DNA of 64,000 nt from Orbaceae bacterium lpD04 (GTDB lineage Bacteria > Pseudomonadota > Gammaproteobacteria > Enterobacterales > Orbaceae): NCBI GenBank assembly GCA_036251935.1, contig CP133967.1, positions 2,737,488 through 2,801,487 of the forward strand, read 5' to 3'. The position numbers were made by a program, and so were the translations under genes. Numbering within the stretch: the first letter of the stretch is position 1; every line of letters begins with the position of its first letter. Shown here one piece after another: positions 44,562 to 57,407 of this stretch. The notes under the pieces are model-generated. The model worked only from the letters and a program-made list of their open reading frames with translations. It made no database searches and had not been told where the DNA came from.

Positions 44562-44846
44562 TCATAGATAACGGCAAAGATAAGCTGTTGGCTCTGCGAC
44601 TTGAACATGGAACTCACTTTTTCCTTGAATATGGAATATTTGCCCTGCTTGCAAAATTTGCCAATTTTTGGCCGAAGGCAGTAACACATTTAAAGAACCA
44701 GAAATAATCGTCATCTCTTCTGGTTTATTGGTACTAAAGGTATATTCACCAGGCACCATAACACCAATACTTGATTCACCACTGCTTGCATTAGTAAAAC
44801 TAATCGATTTCACCTTGCCAGAAAAATATTCATTAACTGTTAACAT
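44562..44846 (-). CDS. ppnP: Pyrimidine/purine nucleoside phosphorylase PpnP
   Basis: A 94-residue cupin (DUF1255, YaiE) that phosphorolyses various nucleosides to base and ribose-1-phosphate. It carries the family signature runs [37 protein letters not shown] and [18 protein letters not shown]. The ATG at 44846 has AAAAGGA about 9 bases before it; an ATG at 44855 overlaps that site. Confidence 0.96.
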   Translation of the reverse strand: MLTVNEYFSGKVKSISFTNASSGESSIGVMVPGEYTFSTNKPEEMTIISGSLNVLLPSAKNWQILQAGQIFHIQGKSEFHVQVAEPTAYLCRYL

Positions 44847-45105
44847 ATTGGGCATCCTTTTATTTGTATTAATAAACGATTTAATTGTACTAAAAAAAAT
44901 GATAGATACCTATCTTTGTTTACCAACAACTAGATAGATTAACTATTTGATTTTATGTTAAATAAATGTAAATGAGTTATATATTATTAAAAAAAAATTG
45001 GCATAATTACATTTTTTATAAAATTATCATTGATTTAATAAATAATTCCGTACAAAATTAACAGTTCAGCATGTGCTGTATAATGAAAAGGTAACCACCC
45101 GATAT

Positions 45106-46680
45106 ATGGAATGGATCATGGATCCTACGATTTGGATTGGACTGTCAACACTGATTGTTCTAGAAATCGTTCTTGGTATTGATAATATAGTATTTATTGC
45201 AATTCTAGCCGAAAAACTACCACCAGAGCGGCGTGACCATGCTCGCATAATTGGTCTATCTTTAGCGCTAATCATGCGCATAATTTTATTAATGTTTACT
45301 GGCTGGCTCGTTACATTAACTGCCCCACTATTTACAGCGTTAGGGGTTAGTTTTAATGCTCGGCAGCTGATAATGTTAGTTGGTGGCGTTTTCTTACTTT
45401 TTAAAGCAACAATGGAATTAAATGAGCGGTTAGAGGGTAAATCTCACGGCTCATCAAAACAGAAAAAGACATCTCATTTTTGGACTGTCGTAGTACAAAT
45501 CGTCGTACTTGATGCTGTATTTTCATTAGATTCGGTAATCACTGCCGTTGGTATGGTTGAACACATTCCAGTAATGATTGCAGCGGTTTGTATCGCTATG
45601 GTTATTATGATGATAGCAAGCAAGCCTCTAGCGAATTTTGTTAATGTTCATCCAACAATTGTTATTTTATGTCTTAGCTTTTTATTAATGATCGGTTTTA
45701 GCCTTGTTGCAGAAGGTTTTGGTTTTTCTATTCCAAAAGGATATCTGTATGCTGCAATTGGTTTTTCTATCCTCATTGAGTTTTTTAATCAAATGGCAAG
45801 CTTTAATCGTCGACGTTTTTTAAGCAAAAAACCACTAAGAGAACGCACTGCTGAAGCCGTGTTGAATTTATTGAAAGGTGATGCTGAGCATGAAGAGCTA
45901 GATAGTAATACTAAAGATTTGATTGCCGATGCAGGTAGCAATGCCGCGTTTAATGCACAAGAGCTGAGCATGATAGAGCGCGTATTGGGCCTAGCACAGC
46001 GTTCAGTCAGTAGCATTATGACGTCAAGGCAAAATATTAAGATGATTAATATTAATGATGATCGGGAAGACATTTTAAAAGAAATAACCGAGAATCAGCA
46101 TACACGCCTAATTGTCACTGATGATGTATCGATAGATGAACCACTTGGTATCATACAGGTTAATGATTTATTGAAAGAAGTTTTGCATAATCGCCATGAT
46201 ATGTCGATTGCTAAATTGATTAAGCAGCCACTAATTTTCCCTGAAACAATATCGCTATTAGTTGCACTTGAGCAATTTAAAAATGCAAAAACGCATTTTG
46301 CATTTGTTGTTGATGAATTTGGTTCAATGCAAGGTATTGTTTCAGTTACTGATGTGACAGAAACAATTGCTGGCGAGTTTCCGACTGAAAATGAAGATAT
46401 TGATGTTAGACATGATATTCAATCTTGTGGTGAAAACTGTTGGATCGCTAATGGTTATACGCCATTAGAAGAACTCGTTCGTTTTGTGCCGTTAGAACTT
46501 GATGACAAACGTGAATATCATACTCTTGCAGGATTATTGATGGAACAATCACAGCATATTCCAGAAGTGGCTGAAATAATTCAATTTGAAGATTATCTAT
46601 TTGAAATTCTTGACGTAGAAAGTCATCGAATTATCAAAGTCAAAATCACTCACATTAACGCAGCTACAGATCAAATCTAA
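45106..46680 (+). CDS. yoaE: YoaE-type membrane protein: TerC domain, CBS pair, CorC/HlyC domain
   Basis: A 524-residue inner-membrane protein. The N-terminal TerC domain has about seven hydrophobic segments with the acidic motifs [11 protein letters not shown] and [11 protein letters not shown], followed by a pair of CBS domains (about 285-410) and a CorC/HlyC-type C-terminal domain (about 425-515). TerC-family proteins are linked to metal (Mn2+) export or tellurite resistance; the role of YoaE itself is not clear to me. I chose the ATG at 45106 (MEWIMDP, as in E. coli); AAGG is 14 bases upstream and an in-frame GTG at 45073 is less likely. Confidence 0.9.
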   Translation: MEWIMDPTIWIGLSTLIVLEIVLGIDNIVFIAILAEKLPPERRDHARIIGLSLALIMRIILLMFTGWLVTLTAPLFTALGVSFNARQLIMLVGGVFLLFKATMELNERLEGKSHGSSKQKKTSHFWTVVVQIVVLDAVFSLDSVITAVGMVEHIPVMIAAVCIAMVIMMIASKPLANFVNVHPTIVILCLSFLLMIGFSLVAEGFGFSIPKGYLYAAIGFSILIEFFNQMASFNRRRFLSKKPLRERTAEAVLNLLKGDAEHEELDSNTKDLIADAGSNAAFNAQELSMIERVLGLAQRSVSSIMTSRQNIKMININDDREDILKEITENQHTRLIVTDDVSIDEPLGIIQVNDLLKEVLHNRHDMSIAKLIKQPLIFPETISLLVALEQFKNAKTHFAFVVDEFGSMQGIVSVTDVTETIAGEFPTENEDIDVRHDIQSCGENCWIANGYTPLEELVRFVPLELDDKREYHTLAGLLMEQSQHIPEVAEIIQFEDYLFEILDVESHRIIKVKITHINAATDQI

Positions 46681-46690
46681 TTTATCCCAA

Positions 46691-46711
46691 TAGGAAGGCT
46701 AGGCCTTCCTA
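46691..46711 (+). terminator. Terminator after yoaE
   Basis: A perfect 9-bp GC-containing stem (TAGGAAGGC with its complement), 3-base loop and TTTAATT tail, 10 bases after the stop. The remaining 46712-46951 is AT-rich and holds the ybaL promoter, not resolved. Confidence 0.75.
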
Positions 46712-46951
46712 TTTAATTGACTTATTGCAATTAAACGAAAATAGTATTAATTCCCTAAATTGAGTAATTCTTTATATTAATTGATATCATTATCATCGCA
46801 ATATAAAAATAATAGCGCATATTAATGGCTATTCTCCCTATCTATATTTTTAACTTTGTCTAAAATTTCAAAATATTTAACAAAATAAAGCAAAAATACG
46901 CTAAACTAACGTCAATTAATACAGATGTAGCACAACGTTAAGGAGGTGAGA

Positions 46952-48721
46952 ATGCATGATACAGGACCGTTACTTGCAGCAATTATTGGCGGAATTGTTT
47001 TAGCCGCTATTTTAGGCATGTTGGCCCATCGATTACGTATTTCACCTTTAGTTGGTTATTTAATTGCAGGAATTATATTTGGCCCAGCAACGCCTGGTTA
47101 TGTTGCAGACACTGCGATCATTAGTCAACTAGCCGAAATTGGGGTGATTTTGTTGATGTTTGCTGTTGGCTTGCATTTTTCTATCAAAGATTTACTTGCC
47201 GTAAAATCTATCGCTATTCCTGGTGCTATAGTACAAATAACCGTTGCAACATTACTCGGTATCGGTTTATCTTCAATCATTGGCTGGTCAATGACCACGG
47301 GGTTAGTTTTTGGCCTTTGCTTATCAACGGCGAGTACGGTTGTATTATTGCGGGCGCTTGAAGAGCGAGAGTTAATAGAAAGCAAACGTGGCCGGATCGC
47401 AATTGGCTGGCTAATTGTTGAAGATCTTGTAATGGTATTAACATTAGTGCTTCTTCCCCCTATTGTCACTATGATGGGCGATAATGATCATATTAATTTT
47501 TGGGATATTGTCACTCAAATTACCAAAACTGTCGGCTTAGTTATTATATTTATTGTTTTTATGATAATCGTTGGTCGAAGAGTTATTCCCTGGTTACTTG
47601 CTAAAAGTGCAAGTACCGGTTCTGAAGAATTATTTACATTATCAGTTTTAGGGATCGCACTTGGGATCGCACTTGCAGCAGTGCAACTATTTGGCGCGTC
47701 ATTTGCGTTAGGGGCATTCTTTGCTGGTATGGCCTTAACTGAATCAGAGTTAAGCCACCGAGCCGCGCATAATATTTTACCATTAAAAGATGCATTTGCC
47801 GTACTGTTCTTTGTTTCTGTTGGTATGCTATTTGATCCACATATTTTGATTGAATATCCGTTAGCAACACTCTCAACTGTCATAATAATTATTTTTGGAA
47901 AATCGATTGCTGCTTATTTTATTGTTCGAATATTTGGTCATACTAAACGTACAGCTTTAACTATCTCAGCAAGCCTTGCTCAAATTGGTGAGTTTGCTTT
48001 CATCTTAGCCGCTTTAGGTAAATTACTTGGTGTATTCCCTGACGAAGCTTATAGCTTAATTTTAGCTGGGGCTATTATATCTATTGTCATCAACCCATTT
48101 ATTTTTAATTTAGTTGAACATTATTTATCTAGAACAGAAAATATTGTCGATAAAATCATTGATCCTCTTGCGGTAACGAATCAATTAATTCCTCAGGGCC
48201 TAAAAAATCACGCTATTTTAGTGGGTCATGGGCGATTGGGTAGTACCATTGCAAGGCAATTAAAAAGCCGTAATATTGCCCTTGTTGTGGTAGATAATTC
48301 ATTAACATTGATAGAACAACTACGCAATGAAGGTGTAATTGCTGTTTTTGGTAATGCATCAAAACCAGAAACCTTAGAGCTTGCTCAACTTGAAACCGCT
48401 CGTTGGTTGATAATTTCAACGCCAAACGGCTATGAAGCCGGTGAAATTTGTTCACAAGCGCGCAAAGCAAGACCTGATCTCGCTATTTATGTTCGTGCTT
48501 TCTATGATGATGAGGCTGAATATATTGCAGAGCATGGCGCGACGGGAGTGATTACTGGTGAAGAAGAAATCGCTAAACATATTTTAGGATTAATGCATCT
48601 AGAACCCACAGCCGATAATGCTGATGAAGCTAAAATAGCAGACCTTGACGCAGATAAAGAGAAAAAAATTAATATTCCTATTAATGCCAATCTTCCTGAA
48701 GGCGATGGAAGCCCTATCTAA
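46952..48721 (+). CDS. ybaL: YbaL-type cation/proton antiporter (CPA2, Kef family)
   Basis: A 589-residue protein with about twelve membrane segments in a CPA2 antiporter domain (to about residue 390) and a C-terminal TrkA-N (RCK) nucleotide-binding domain with the Rossmann motif LVGHGRLGS. The segments FGLCLSTASTVVLLRALEER and SLAQIGEFAFIL are nearly those of E. coli YbaL. Substrates are presumed K+ or Na+ against H+. The ATG at 46952 has AGGAGG 5 bases upstream. The acidic low-complexity tail (after about 550) is not part of the fold. Confidence 0.93.
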   Translation: MHDTGPLLAAIIGGIVLAAILGMLAHRLRISPLVGYLIAGIIFGPATPGYVADTAIISQLAEIGVILLMFAVGLHFSIKDLLAVKSIAIPGAIVQITVATLLGIGLSSIIGWSMTTGLVFGLCLSTASTVVLLRALEERELIESKRGRIAIGWLIVEDLVMVLTLVLLPPIVTMMGDNDHINFWDIVTQITKTVGLVIIFIVFMIIVGRRVIPWLLAKSASTGSEELFTLSVLGIALGIALAAVQLFGASFALGAFFAGMALTESELSHRAAHNILPLKDAFAVLFFVSVGMLFDPHILIEYPLATLSTVIIIIFGKSIAAYFIVRIFGHTKRTALTISASLAQIGEFAFILAALGKLLGVFPDEAYSLILAGAIISIVINPFIFNLVEHYLSRTENIVDKIIDPLAVTNQLIPQGLKNHAILVGHGRLGSTIARQLKSRNIALVVVDNSLTLIEQLRNEGVIAVFGNASKPETLELAQLETARWLIISTPNGYEAGEICSQARKARPDLAIYVRAFYDDEAEYIAEHGATGVITGEEEIAKHILGLMHLEPTADNADEAKIADLDADKEKKINIPINANLPEGDGSPI

Positions 48722-48733
48722 TTATATTCCTTG

Positions 48734-48766
48734 ACCTCGCTCAAAATCTGTTAATAATGGCGGGGT
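48734..48766 (+). terminator. Possible terminator after ybaL
   Basis: ACCTCGC and GCGGGGT form 7 pairs (one G-U) around a 19-base loop, followed by TATTTATTTC. The long loop makes it a modest candidate. Confidence 0.4.
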
Positions 48767-48796
48767 TATTTATTTCATTTTAATTTAGGTTTATTT

Positions 48797-50122
48797 ATGA
48801 GTGATATACAATCTAATGAACGTCGTACTTTAATTGACAAAATTTTTCAATTGAAAGAAAAAAAATCAACAGTTGGAACAGAAATTATTGCCGGCGGTAC
48901 TACATTTCTGACCATGGTTTACATTATTTTTGTTAATCCAGAAATTCTCAGTGTAACTGGCATGGATCAAAAAGCTGTATTTGTACTAACCTGTTTAGTT
49001 ACTGCTTTTGCCTCAATTTTAATGGGACTTGCTGCGAACCTACCTATTGCACTTGCACCGGCAATGGGGCTCAATGCTTTTTTAGCATTTAGCATTTGTT
49101 CTAAATACTCTTGGGAAGTTGGTATGGGGGCAATTTTTTGGGGCTCTTTACTATTTTTCCTTTTATCGTTATTTAAAGTGCGTCATTGGCTAATTTCGAA
49201 TATTCCATCATGCTTACGAGCAGGAATTAGTGCGGGGATCGGCTTATTTATTGCCTTTATGGGCTTTAAAAATATGGGATTAATTGAATCCTCTCCTGCA
49301 ACTTTATTGACAATGGGTAATATTTTATCTCTTCCTGTATTATTAGGTTCTCTTGGGTTTTTCATTATCATTATTTTAGCATCACGTAACTTTCATGCTG
49401 CAGTATTAATTTCTATTTTAGTAGTCTCAGTACTTGGATTATGGCTTGATCCTAATATTCATTATGAAGGAATTGTTTCGCTACCACCTGACGTAACAAC
49501 CGTAGTTGGTCATATTGATTTGGTCGGTTCATTAAATATTGGTATGACGGGGATTATTTTCTCGATTATGATTGTAAGCCTTTTTGACTCGTCAGGTACA
49601 ATTTTAGCGGTAACAGACAAAGCGGGAATTGCGGATAGTAAAGGGCGTTTTCCTAAAATGCGTCAAGCTTTATTAGTCGATAGTTTTAGTTCTACTCTCG
49701 GTGGCTTATTTGGTACATCATCAGTACTGACTTATATTGAAAGCTCTGCGGGTGTTTCAGTGGGTGGCCGTACGGGTTTAACATCGGTAGTCGTTGGGAT
49801 CTTATTTTTATTGGTAATTTTCTTCTCTCCACTCGCGCATATCGTACCAAGCTACGCAACATCTGGGGCATTGATTTTTGTTGGTATTTTAATGATGTCA
49901 AGCCTAGTAAAAGTTGATTGGCACGATTTAACTGAAGCGACCCCTGCTTTTATCACTGCACTTATGATGCCATTTGCGTTTGCTATTACTGAAGGTGTAG
50001 CACTTGGTTTTATCTCTTATGTGGTATTAAAAGCATTTACAGGTAAATTTAAACATCTAAATATTTGTGTTATCGCCGTTGCAGTGCTTTTTGTATTAAA
50101 ATTTATTTTTATTGGCCATTAA
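48797..50122 (+). CDS. adeP: Adenine permease of the AzgA (NCS2) family
   Basis: A 441-residue purine:H+ symporter with about twelve to thirteen membrane segments. Runs such as TTFLTMVYIIFVNPEIL, ALAPAMGLNAF, SLFDSSGTILAVTDKAG and ESSAGVSVGGRTGL match the adenine permeases AdeP/AdeQ of E. coli more closely than the guanine/hypoxanthine group. Which of AdeP or AdeQ it corresponds to cannot be decided. It lies 75 bases after ybaL in the same direction. Confidence 0.9.
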   Translation: MSDIQSNERRTLIDKIFQLKEKKSTVGTEIIAGGTTFLTMVYIIFVNPEILSVTGMDQKAVFVLTCLVTAFASILMGLAANLPIALAPAMGLNAFLAFSICSKYSWEVGMGAIFWGSLLFFLLSLFKVRHWLISNIPSCLRAGISAGIGLFIAFMGFKNMGLIESSPATLLTMGNILSLPVLLGSLGFFIIIILASRNFHAAVLISILVVSVLGLWLDPNIHYEGIVSLPPDVTTVVGHIDLVGSLNIGMTGIIFSIMIVSLFDSSGTILAVTDKAGIADSKGRFPKMRQALLVDSFSSTLGGLFGTSSVLTYIESSAGVSVGGRTGLTSVVVGILFLLVIFFSPLAHIVPSYATSGALIFVGILMMSSLVKVDWHDLTEATPAFITALMMPFAFAITEGVALGFISYVVLKAFTGKFKHLNICVIAVAVLFVLKFIFIGH

Positions 50123-50127
50123 TTCTG

Positions 50128-50168
50128 ATACTGAATAAGGCGGGCTAACTCCTCACCTTATTCAGTAT
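50128..50168. terminator. Terminator between adeP and ycdX
   Basis: A perfect 13-bp stem (ATACTGAATAAGG with its complement) with a 15-base loop starts 6 bases after the adeP stop, between convergent genes. Confidence 0.7.
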
Positions 50169-50240
50169 TTACTCATCTTGTGTATTCGTTATTTTATTGT
50201 TGTAACACCCTATTTTAGCATAAATTCATTCTTCCAAAAC

Positions 50241-50981
50241 CTACGATAATGATGCCAACTCTTCAATATAACGACCTGTTTTAATTGCTAAAAATTCTAT
50301 TACCGCTTGAGGGCTACGGTTAATAATACGCTCAGGAGAGAATGCAACGTCCTTAATTAATTCTAAGCAATGTTCAAAACTCCCAACATTATAGGCGATA
50401 TGAGAATCCGAGCCGAAGGAAATAAGACCGCCAACCTCTTTTACTGCCATTGCAATTTTACGGCAATTTTCATCGCTCCCTTTGCGAGAAATAAATGATG
50501 AATTGTTAATTTCAAGTGCCACTTGGTATTCTTTAGCAGCCTTTGCAACATCATATATATGGATCGGATATTTCGGATTACCTGGATGACTAATTATATT
50601 TACCTTGGGATTTTTAATCGTCGCAATTAAAGCCTCTGTATTTTTATCAATATTGTCAGGTCCTAGTGCGGGATCATGAAAGCCGGCAATCACTAGGTCA
50701 AGTTCTCGATACATACCATCATCACAGTCAATATCACCTTCTATATTTAAAATATTGGCTTCAATCCCTCGTAAAATACCAACTCCATCGATAATGCGGG
50801 GAATAATTCGCATATTTACAAAATGCCAACGATGTGGACTATCACCTAAAGCCATACCGTGGTCAGTTATCGCAATTAGCTTTAATCCTTTAGCTTTTGC
50901 TTGCACGATATATTCTTGCATCGTGCTATAAGCATGCGTACTTGCTACAGTATGCATATGAAGATCAGTTAGGTACTGCAT
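50241..50981 (-). CDS. ycdX: PHP-family zinc phosphatase YcdX
   Basis: A 246-residue metal-dependent phosphatase of the PHP family. Ligand motifs are visible: DLHMHT near the start, AITDHG, GIEAN, SHPG and the C-terminal GSDSHIAYN. E. coli YcdX binds three zinc ions and is reported to affect swarming; the natural substrate is not known to me. The start at 50981 has AAAGG 9 bases upstream; a longer frame from a TTG at 50999 is unlikely. Confidence 0.95.
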   Translation of the reverse strand: MQYLTDLHMHTVASTHAYSTMQEYIVQAKAKGLKLIAITDHGMALGDSPHRWHFVNMRIIPRIIDGVGILRGIEANILNIEGDIDCDDGMYRELDLVIAGFHDPALGPDNIDKNTEALIATIKNPKVNIISHPGNPKYPIHIYDVAKAAKEYQVALEINNSSFISRKGSDENCRKIAMAVKEVGGLISFGSDSHIAYNVGSFEHCLELIKDVAFSPERIINRSPQAVIEFLAIKTGRYIEELASLS

Positions 50982-51247
50982 ATTAATATCCTTTATCAAT
51001 CAAGCGCTTTTTCACCTTGCTCTATTCGGTGAATTTTTCCAACAATGTGTTGGGATTGCAATATCAGCTTTAGTTAATGCCAACATTGATTATTCATTAA
51101 TTTAAATTATTATATAATTAAATTGCCGATACGGCATGAGAAAATATTCACCTATGACAGCGATTTTACGGTAAACCTTATTTACTATTTTATAAACCTA
51201 TATAGAATAAAATCAGTAGAATATTCTAGTTAATAACAAGCAAAAAC

Positions 51248-51764
<517 letters not shown>

Positions 51765-51844
51765 TGGTTATCCGTTAAGTAAGGCCAAACTTTATAATTC
51801 CATTTAACTCATTTGAGTTTTGGGTAAACCTGAAATAAATTTAA

Positions 51845-52351
<507 letters not shown>

Positions 52352-52371
52352 TTCAAGTCATTTGAATTAAG

Positions 52372-52397
52372 ACTTATAGCGTTTATACGCTATAAGT
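52372..52397. promoter_or_regulatory. Perfect hairpin between rpsG and fusA
   Basis: A 10-bp stem (ACTTATAGCG with its complement) with 6-base loop TTTATA, directly preceded by a shorter one (AATTCAA...TTGAATT around 52351-52368). No U-run follows, so it is likely a processing or stability element. Confidence 0.55.
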
Positions 52398-52445
52398 AAC
52401 AAACAATGATATAAATAATCAACGACCCTAAAGCAGAGGATTAAT

Positions 52446-54545
52446 ATGGCTCGTACAACCCCTATCGCACGCTACCGTAATATTGGTATCAGTGCACATA
52501 TTGATGCAGGTAAAACAACAACTACTGAACGTATTTTGTTTTATACCGGTGTTAGTCACAAAATTGGTGAAGTTCATGATGGTGCAGCAACCATGGACTG
52601 GATGGAACAAGAACAAGAGCGTGGTATTACTATCACCTCAGCAGCTACAACTGCGTTCTGGTCTGGTATGGCTAAACAATTTGAACCACACCGTGTTAAT
52701 ATCATCGACACCCCAGGACACGTTGACTTTACTATCGAAGTAGAACGTTCTATGCGTGTTCTTGATGGTGCTGTAATGGTTTACTGTGCTGTTGGTGGTG
52801 TTCAACCTCAATCAGAAACAGTATGGCGTCAAGCAAATAAATATAAAGTACCTCGTATTGCATTTGTAAACAAAATGGACCGTATGGGTGCTAACTTCTT
52901 ACGTGTTGTTGAACAAATTAAAACACGTTTAGCAGCAGTTCCTGTTCCACTTGTATTACCTATTGGTGCGGAAGAAAAATTTACTGGTGTAGTTGATTTA
53001 CTTAAACGTAAAGCAATCAACTGGAATGATGCAGATCAAGGCGTAACATTTACTTATGAAGATGTTCCAGCTGATATGGCAGAGCAAGTTGAAGAATGGC
53101 GTGCAAACTTAGTTGAAGCAGCTGCAGAAGCAAACGAAGAGCTAATGGAAAAATACCTTAATGGTGATGAGTTATCTGAAGAAGAGATCAAATCAGCATT
53201 ACGTCAACGTGTACTTGCAAGTGAAATCATTTTAGTTACTTGTGGTAGTGCGTTTAAAAACAAAGGCGTTCAGTTTATGCTTGATGCTGTTGTTGAGTAT
53301 CTTCCTTCACCAACAGATGTTCCTGCTATCAATGGTGAGTTACCAAATGGTCAACCAGCAGAACGTCATGCAAGTGATGAAGAACCATTCTCAGCATTAG
53401 CATTTAAAATTGCAACTGACCCATTTGTTGGTAATTTAACATTCTTCCGAGTTTACTCAGGCGCTGTTAATTCAGGCGATACTGTTCTTAACTCTGTAAA
53501 AGAACGTCGTGAGCGTTTTGGCCGTATTGTTCAAATGCATGCCAATAAACGTGAAGAGATTAAAGAAGTGCGTGCTGGTGATATTGCAGCGGCTATCGGC
53601 CTTAAAGATGTCACAACGGGTGATACTTTATGTGCTGAAAATGCACCTATCATTCTTGAAAGAATGGAGTTCCCAGAGCCTGTTATTTCGGTAGCTGTTG
53701 AACCAAAAACTAAAGCTGACCAAGAAAAAATGGGGCTTGCTTTAGGACGATTAGCACAAGAAGATCCATCATTCCGTGTTCATACTGATGAAGAGTCAGG
53801 ACAAACGATTATTGCCGGTATGGGTGAGTTACACTTAGATGTTCTTGTTGACCGTATGCGCCGTGAATTTAAAGTTGAAGCAAATATCGGTAAACCACAA
53901 GTAGCTTATCGTGAAACAATCCGTAACCAAGTGGAATCGGAATATAAACACGCTAAACAATCAGGTGGTAAAGGTCAATATGGTCACGTATGGTTACGTA
54001 TTGAACCATTAGTTGGCTCAGAGAAAAACTACGAGTTTGTCAATGATATTTCTGGTGGTGTGATCCCGAAAGAGTTCATTCCTGCTGTAGATAAAGGTGT
54101 TCAAGAGCAGTTGAAAAACGGTGTTCTTGCAGGTTACCCAATTGTTGATATTAAGGTTACTTTGTTTGATGGTTCTTACCATGATGTCGACTCATCTGAA
54201 CTTGCATTTAAACTTGCTGGATCAATGGCATTTAAAGACGGTTTTATGAAAGCGAAACCAGCTCTTTTAGAACCAATTATGAAAGTAGAAGTTGAAACTC
54301 CTGAAGATTATATGGGTGACGTTATCGGTGACTTAAACCGTCGTCGCGGTATGATAGAAGGAATGGATGATACTGCAACAGGTAAAACTGTTCGTGCGCA
54401 AGTACCTCTTTCAGAAATGTTTGGCTATGCAACAGACCTTCGTTCACAAACACAAGGTCGTGCTTCATACTCTATGGAGTTCTTGAAGTACAATGAAGCA
54501 CCAAATAACATTGCAACAACAATTATTGAATCGCGTAAAGCATAA
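52446..54545 (+). CDS. fusA: Elongation factor G
   Basis: EF-G is the GTPase that drives translocation and ribosome recycling. The 699-residue protein starts [31 protein letters not shown], with the G1 motif AHIDAGKT, switch residues [19 protein letters not shown] and the NKMD guanine motif. It carries all five domains by length. The hairpin at 54562-54587 separates it from tuf by 65 bases. Confidence 0.99.
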   Translation: MARTTPIARYRNIGISAHIDAGKTTTTERILFYTGVSHKIGEVHDGAATMDWMEQEQERGITITSAATTAFWSGMAKQFEPHRVNIIDTPGHVDFTIEVERSMRVLDGAVMVYCAVGGVQPQSETVWRQANKYKVPRIAFVNKMDRMGANFLRVVEQIKTRLAAVPVPLVLPIGAEEKFTGVVDLLKRKAINWNDADQGVTFTYEDVPADMAEQVEEWRANLVEAAAEANEELMEKYLNGDELSEEEIKSALRQRVLASEIILVTCGSAFKNKGVQFMLDAVVEYLPSPTDVPAINGELPNGQPAERHASDEEPFSALAFKIATDPFVGNLTFFRVYSGAVNSGDTVLNSVKERRERFGRIVQMHANKREEIKEVRAGDIAAAIGLKDVTTGDTLCAENAPIILERMEFPEPVISVAVEPKTKADQEKMGLALGRLAQEDPSFRVHTDEESGQTIIAGMGELHLDVLVDRMRREFKVEANIGKPQVAYRETIRNQVESEYKHAKQSGGKGQYGHVWLRIEPLVGSEKNYEFVNDISGGVIPKEFIPAVDKGVQEQLKNGVLAGYPIVDIKVTLFDGSYHDVDSSELAFKLAGSMAFKDGFMKAKPALLEPIMKVEVETPEDYMGDVIGDLNRRRGMIEGMDDTATGKTVRAQVPLSEMFGYATDLRSQTQGRASYSMEFLKYNEAPNNIATTIIESRKA

Positions 54546-54561
54546 TAATTTAACTTTTAAT

Positions 54562-54587
54562 ACATCTCTCATTTAATTGAGAGATGT
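54562..54587. promoter_or_regulatory. Perfect hairpin between fusA and tuf
   Basis: A 10-bp stem (ACATCTCTCA with its complement) and 6-base loop TTTAAT, followed by GGTTTTAAT and then the tuf ribosome-binding site. It has the same stem and loop sizes as the hairpin between rpsG and fusA, so the spacing may be functional, for instance as a partial terminator or cleavage site. Confidence 0.55.
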
Positions 54588-54598
54588 GGTTTTAATAA

Positions 54599-55795
<1,197 letters not shown>

Positions 55796-55818
55796 TCTAA
55801 TCACATTTGTATTGCATT

Positions 55819-55844
55819 AAAAAGGTCGCTATGCGGCCTTTTTT
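55819..55844 (+). terminator. str operon terminator
   Basis: An 11-bp stem (AAAAAGGTCGC / GCGGCCTTTTT, one G-U pair) with a 3-base loop and a run of T. Typical Rho-independent terminator. Confidence 0.9.
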
Positions 55845-56015
55845 ATTATCAATAAATAAATTTACCTAAACTTACTTTAAAATGACTTAATTAACTTTAG
55901 CTACAACATAATAAAGCGACGCAGTTATATTAAAAATCAGACCTATTCGACAAGTATTGCAATATCATTATTTACTCATCAAAAATTGTATCGCACAAAT
56001 TGTTACACCAACCTC

Positions 56016-56055
56016 ACTAAATAACCTACTAAATAACTCAACTATTATGTATAAT
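56016..56055 (+). promoter_or_regulatory. Candidate azoR promoter with direct repeats
   Basis: ACTAAATAAC occurs twice, 12 bases apart (56016-56025 and 56028-56037), directly upstream of a TATAAT at 56050-56055. The repeats could be an operator. The rest of 55845-56097 is AT-rich without features. Confidence 0.35.
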
Positions 56056-56097
56056 AATTTTGTCGTTATATTACTAAACAATTAAAAGGATGACATA

Positions 56098-56703
56098 ATG
56101 AATATTCTTTGTCTAAAATCAAGCATTCTCAATAATTTTTCTACTTCAAATTTATTAATTGATGAATTGATTAATCATATTAAAACTAAAAATAACACAA
56201 TTTCAATTGTAGAAAGAGATCTAGGTAATCATCCCCCTGCCCACATAACACTAGATGTAATAACTGCTATAAGAACTCAAGATACATCAAAACTAACCGA
56301 TGAACAGAAAAATATCTATAATGAAATTTTAACTTCAATTGAGCAGCTAAAATCAGCCGATCTTGTGATTATCGGTTCGCCTATGCATAATTTAAGTATT
56401 AGCAGCGGATTAAAAACATGGATTGATCAGATTTGCCAAGCGGGCCTAACATTTAGTTACACAGAACAAGGGCCAAAAGGTTTAGTTAACAATAAACCCG
56501 TCATTATTGTTTCTAGCCGTGGCGGTATATATAGCACTCCCCCACTTGATGCTATAGATCATCAAGAACCTTATCTTAAAGCTGTATTAGGCCTGATTGG
56601 GCTTACTGATATAAAATATATCCGTGCTGAAGGAATTAATATTAGTGAAGAACTAAAAAATAAAGCTATCGAACAAGCTAAGCAGGAAATTTCATTATTA
56701 TAG
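56098..56703 (+). CDS. azoR: FMN-dependent NADH-azoreductase
   Basis: A 201-residue flavodoxin-fold quinone/azo reductase that reduces quinones and azo dyes with NADH. The family segments are GSPMHNLSISSGLKTWIDQICQAG (seen as GSPMHNLS and LKTWIDQI), TFSYTEQGPKGLVNNK and SSRGGIYS. AAAAGGAT precedes the ATG by about 6 bases. Its neighbour rraA is convergent, with a shared terminator between. Confidence 0.93.
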   Translation: MNILCLKSSILNNFSTSNLLIDELINHIKTKNNTISIVERDLGNHPPAHITLDVITAIRTQDTSKLTDEQKNIYNEILTSIEQLKSADLVIIGSPMHNLSISSGLKTWIDQICQAGLTFSYTEQGPKGLVNNKPVIIVSSRGGIYSTPPLDAIDHQEPYLKAVLGLIGLTDIKYIRAEGINISEELKNKAIEQAKQEISLL

Positions 56704-56720
56704 GTTAGAAATAAAATTAT

Positions 56721-56749
56721 GAAATAAAATCATTATATGATTTTATTTC
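56721..56749. terminator. Terminator between azoR and rraA
   Basis: A perfect 12-bp stem (GAAATAAAATCA with its complement) and 5-base loop between convergent genes. Confidence 0.7.
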
Positions 56750-56757
56750 ATATTTTC

Positions 56758-57249
56758 TTATTCCATATTATATTCTAAAGCGATTTCAGACAAAATAATG
56801 CCAGTGTTATCAGCGTAAATAAAATCACCTGAAAAGAACGTAACCCCTGCAAAATTGACTTTAATATCTGTTTCGCCAATACCTTGATCTTCAGCACCAA
56901 CTGGAATTGCGGCAATAGCTTGAATGCCAATTTCAACATCAGCAAGATAATCGACTTGTCTTACTGCACCATAGATAATAATGCCTTGCCAACTATTTTG
57001 AATTGCAATATCAACAAGCTCACCATCTAGCAAAGCTCTTCTTGTTGAGCCACCACCATCAACCACAAGCACTTTACCTGTACCGTCATTTTGTAACACT
57101 TCATATAATAATCCATTATCTTCGAAGCATTTGACTGTAACCACTTGACCTGAGAAAACGGACACTCCACCAAAGTTAGTGAAAATTGGCTCAACAACAT
57201 TTATATCTTCAGGGTAAAAATCACAAAGTACAGATGTATCAAAGTTCAT
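56758..57249 (-). CDS. rraA: RNase E inhibitor RraA
   Basis: RraA binds the C-terminal half of RNase E and lowers its activity on some transcripts. The 163-residue protein starts [21 protein letters not shown] and contains [42 protein letters not shown] and the [10 protein letters not shown] end. GGAG lies 6 bases before the ATG at 57249; a longer frame to 57261 starts with TTG. The partner gene rne is in the same window, 20 kb away. Confidence 0.96.
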   Translation of the reverse strand: MNFDTSVLCDFYPEDINVVEPIFTNFGGVSVFSGQVVTVKCFEDNGLLYEVLQNDGTGKVLVVDGGGSTRRALLDGELVDIAIQNSWQGIIIYGAVRQVDYLADVEIGIQAIAAIPVGAEDQGIGETDIKVNFAGVTFFSGDFIYADNTGIILSEIALEYNME

Positions 57250-57407
57250 AGTAGACTCCAAAATTCAGTATCAATTTAATTAGTATACCGTCAAATGTAA
57301 TAGTATGGCAAAATTAACTCAATAAATTATTGATTAAACATAAATGAGTTCAAATTATTGTATGATCTGTTCTTGGTATCCATACAAAAAGTGCCAATAA
57401 TCATTTT

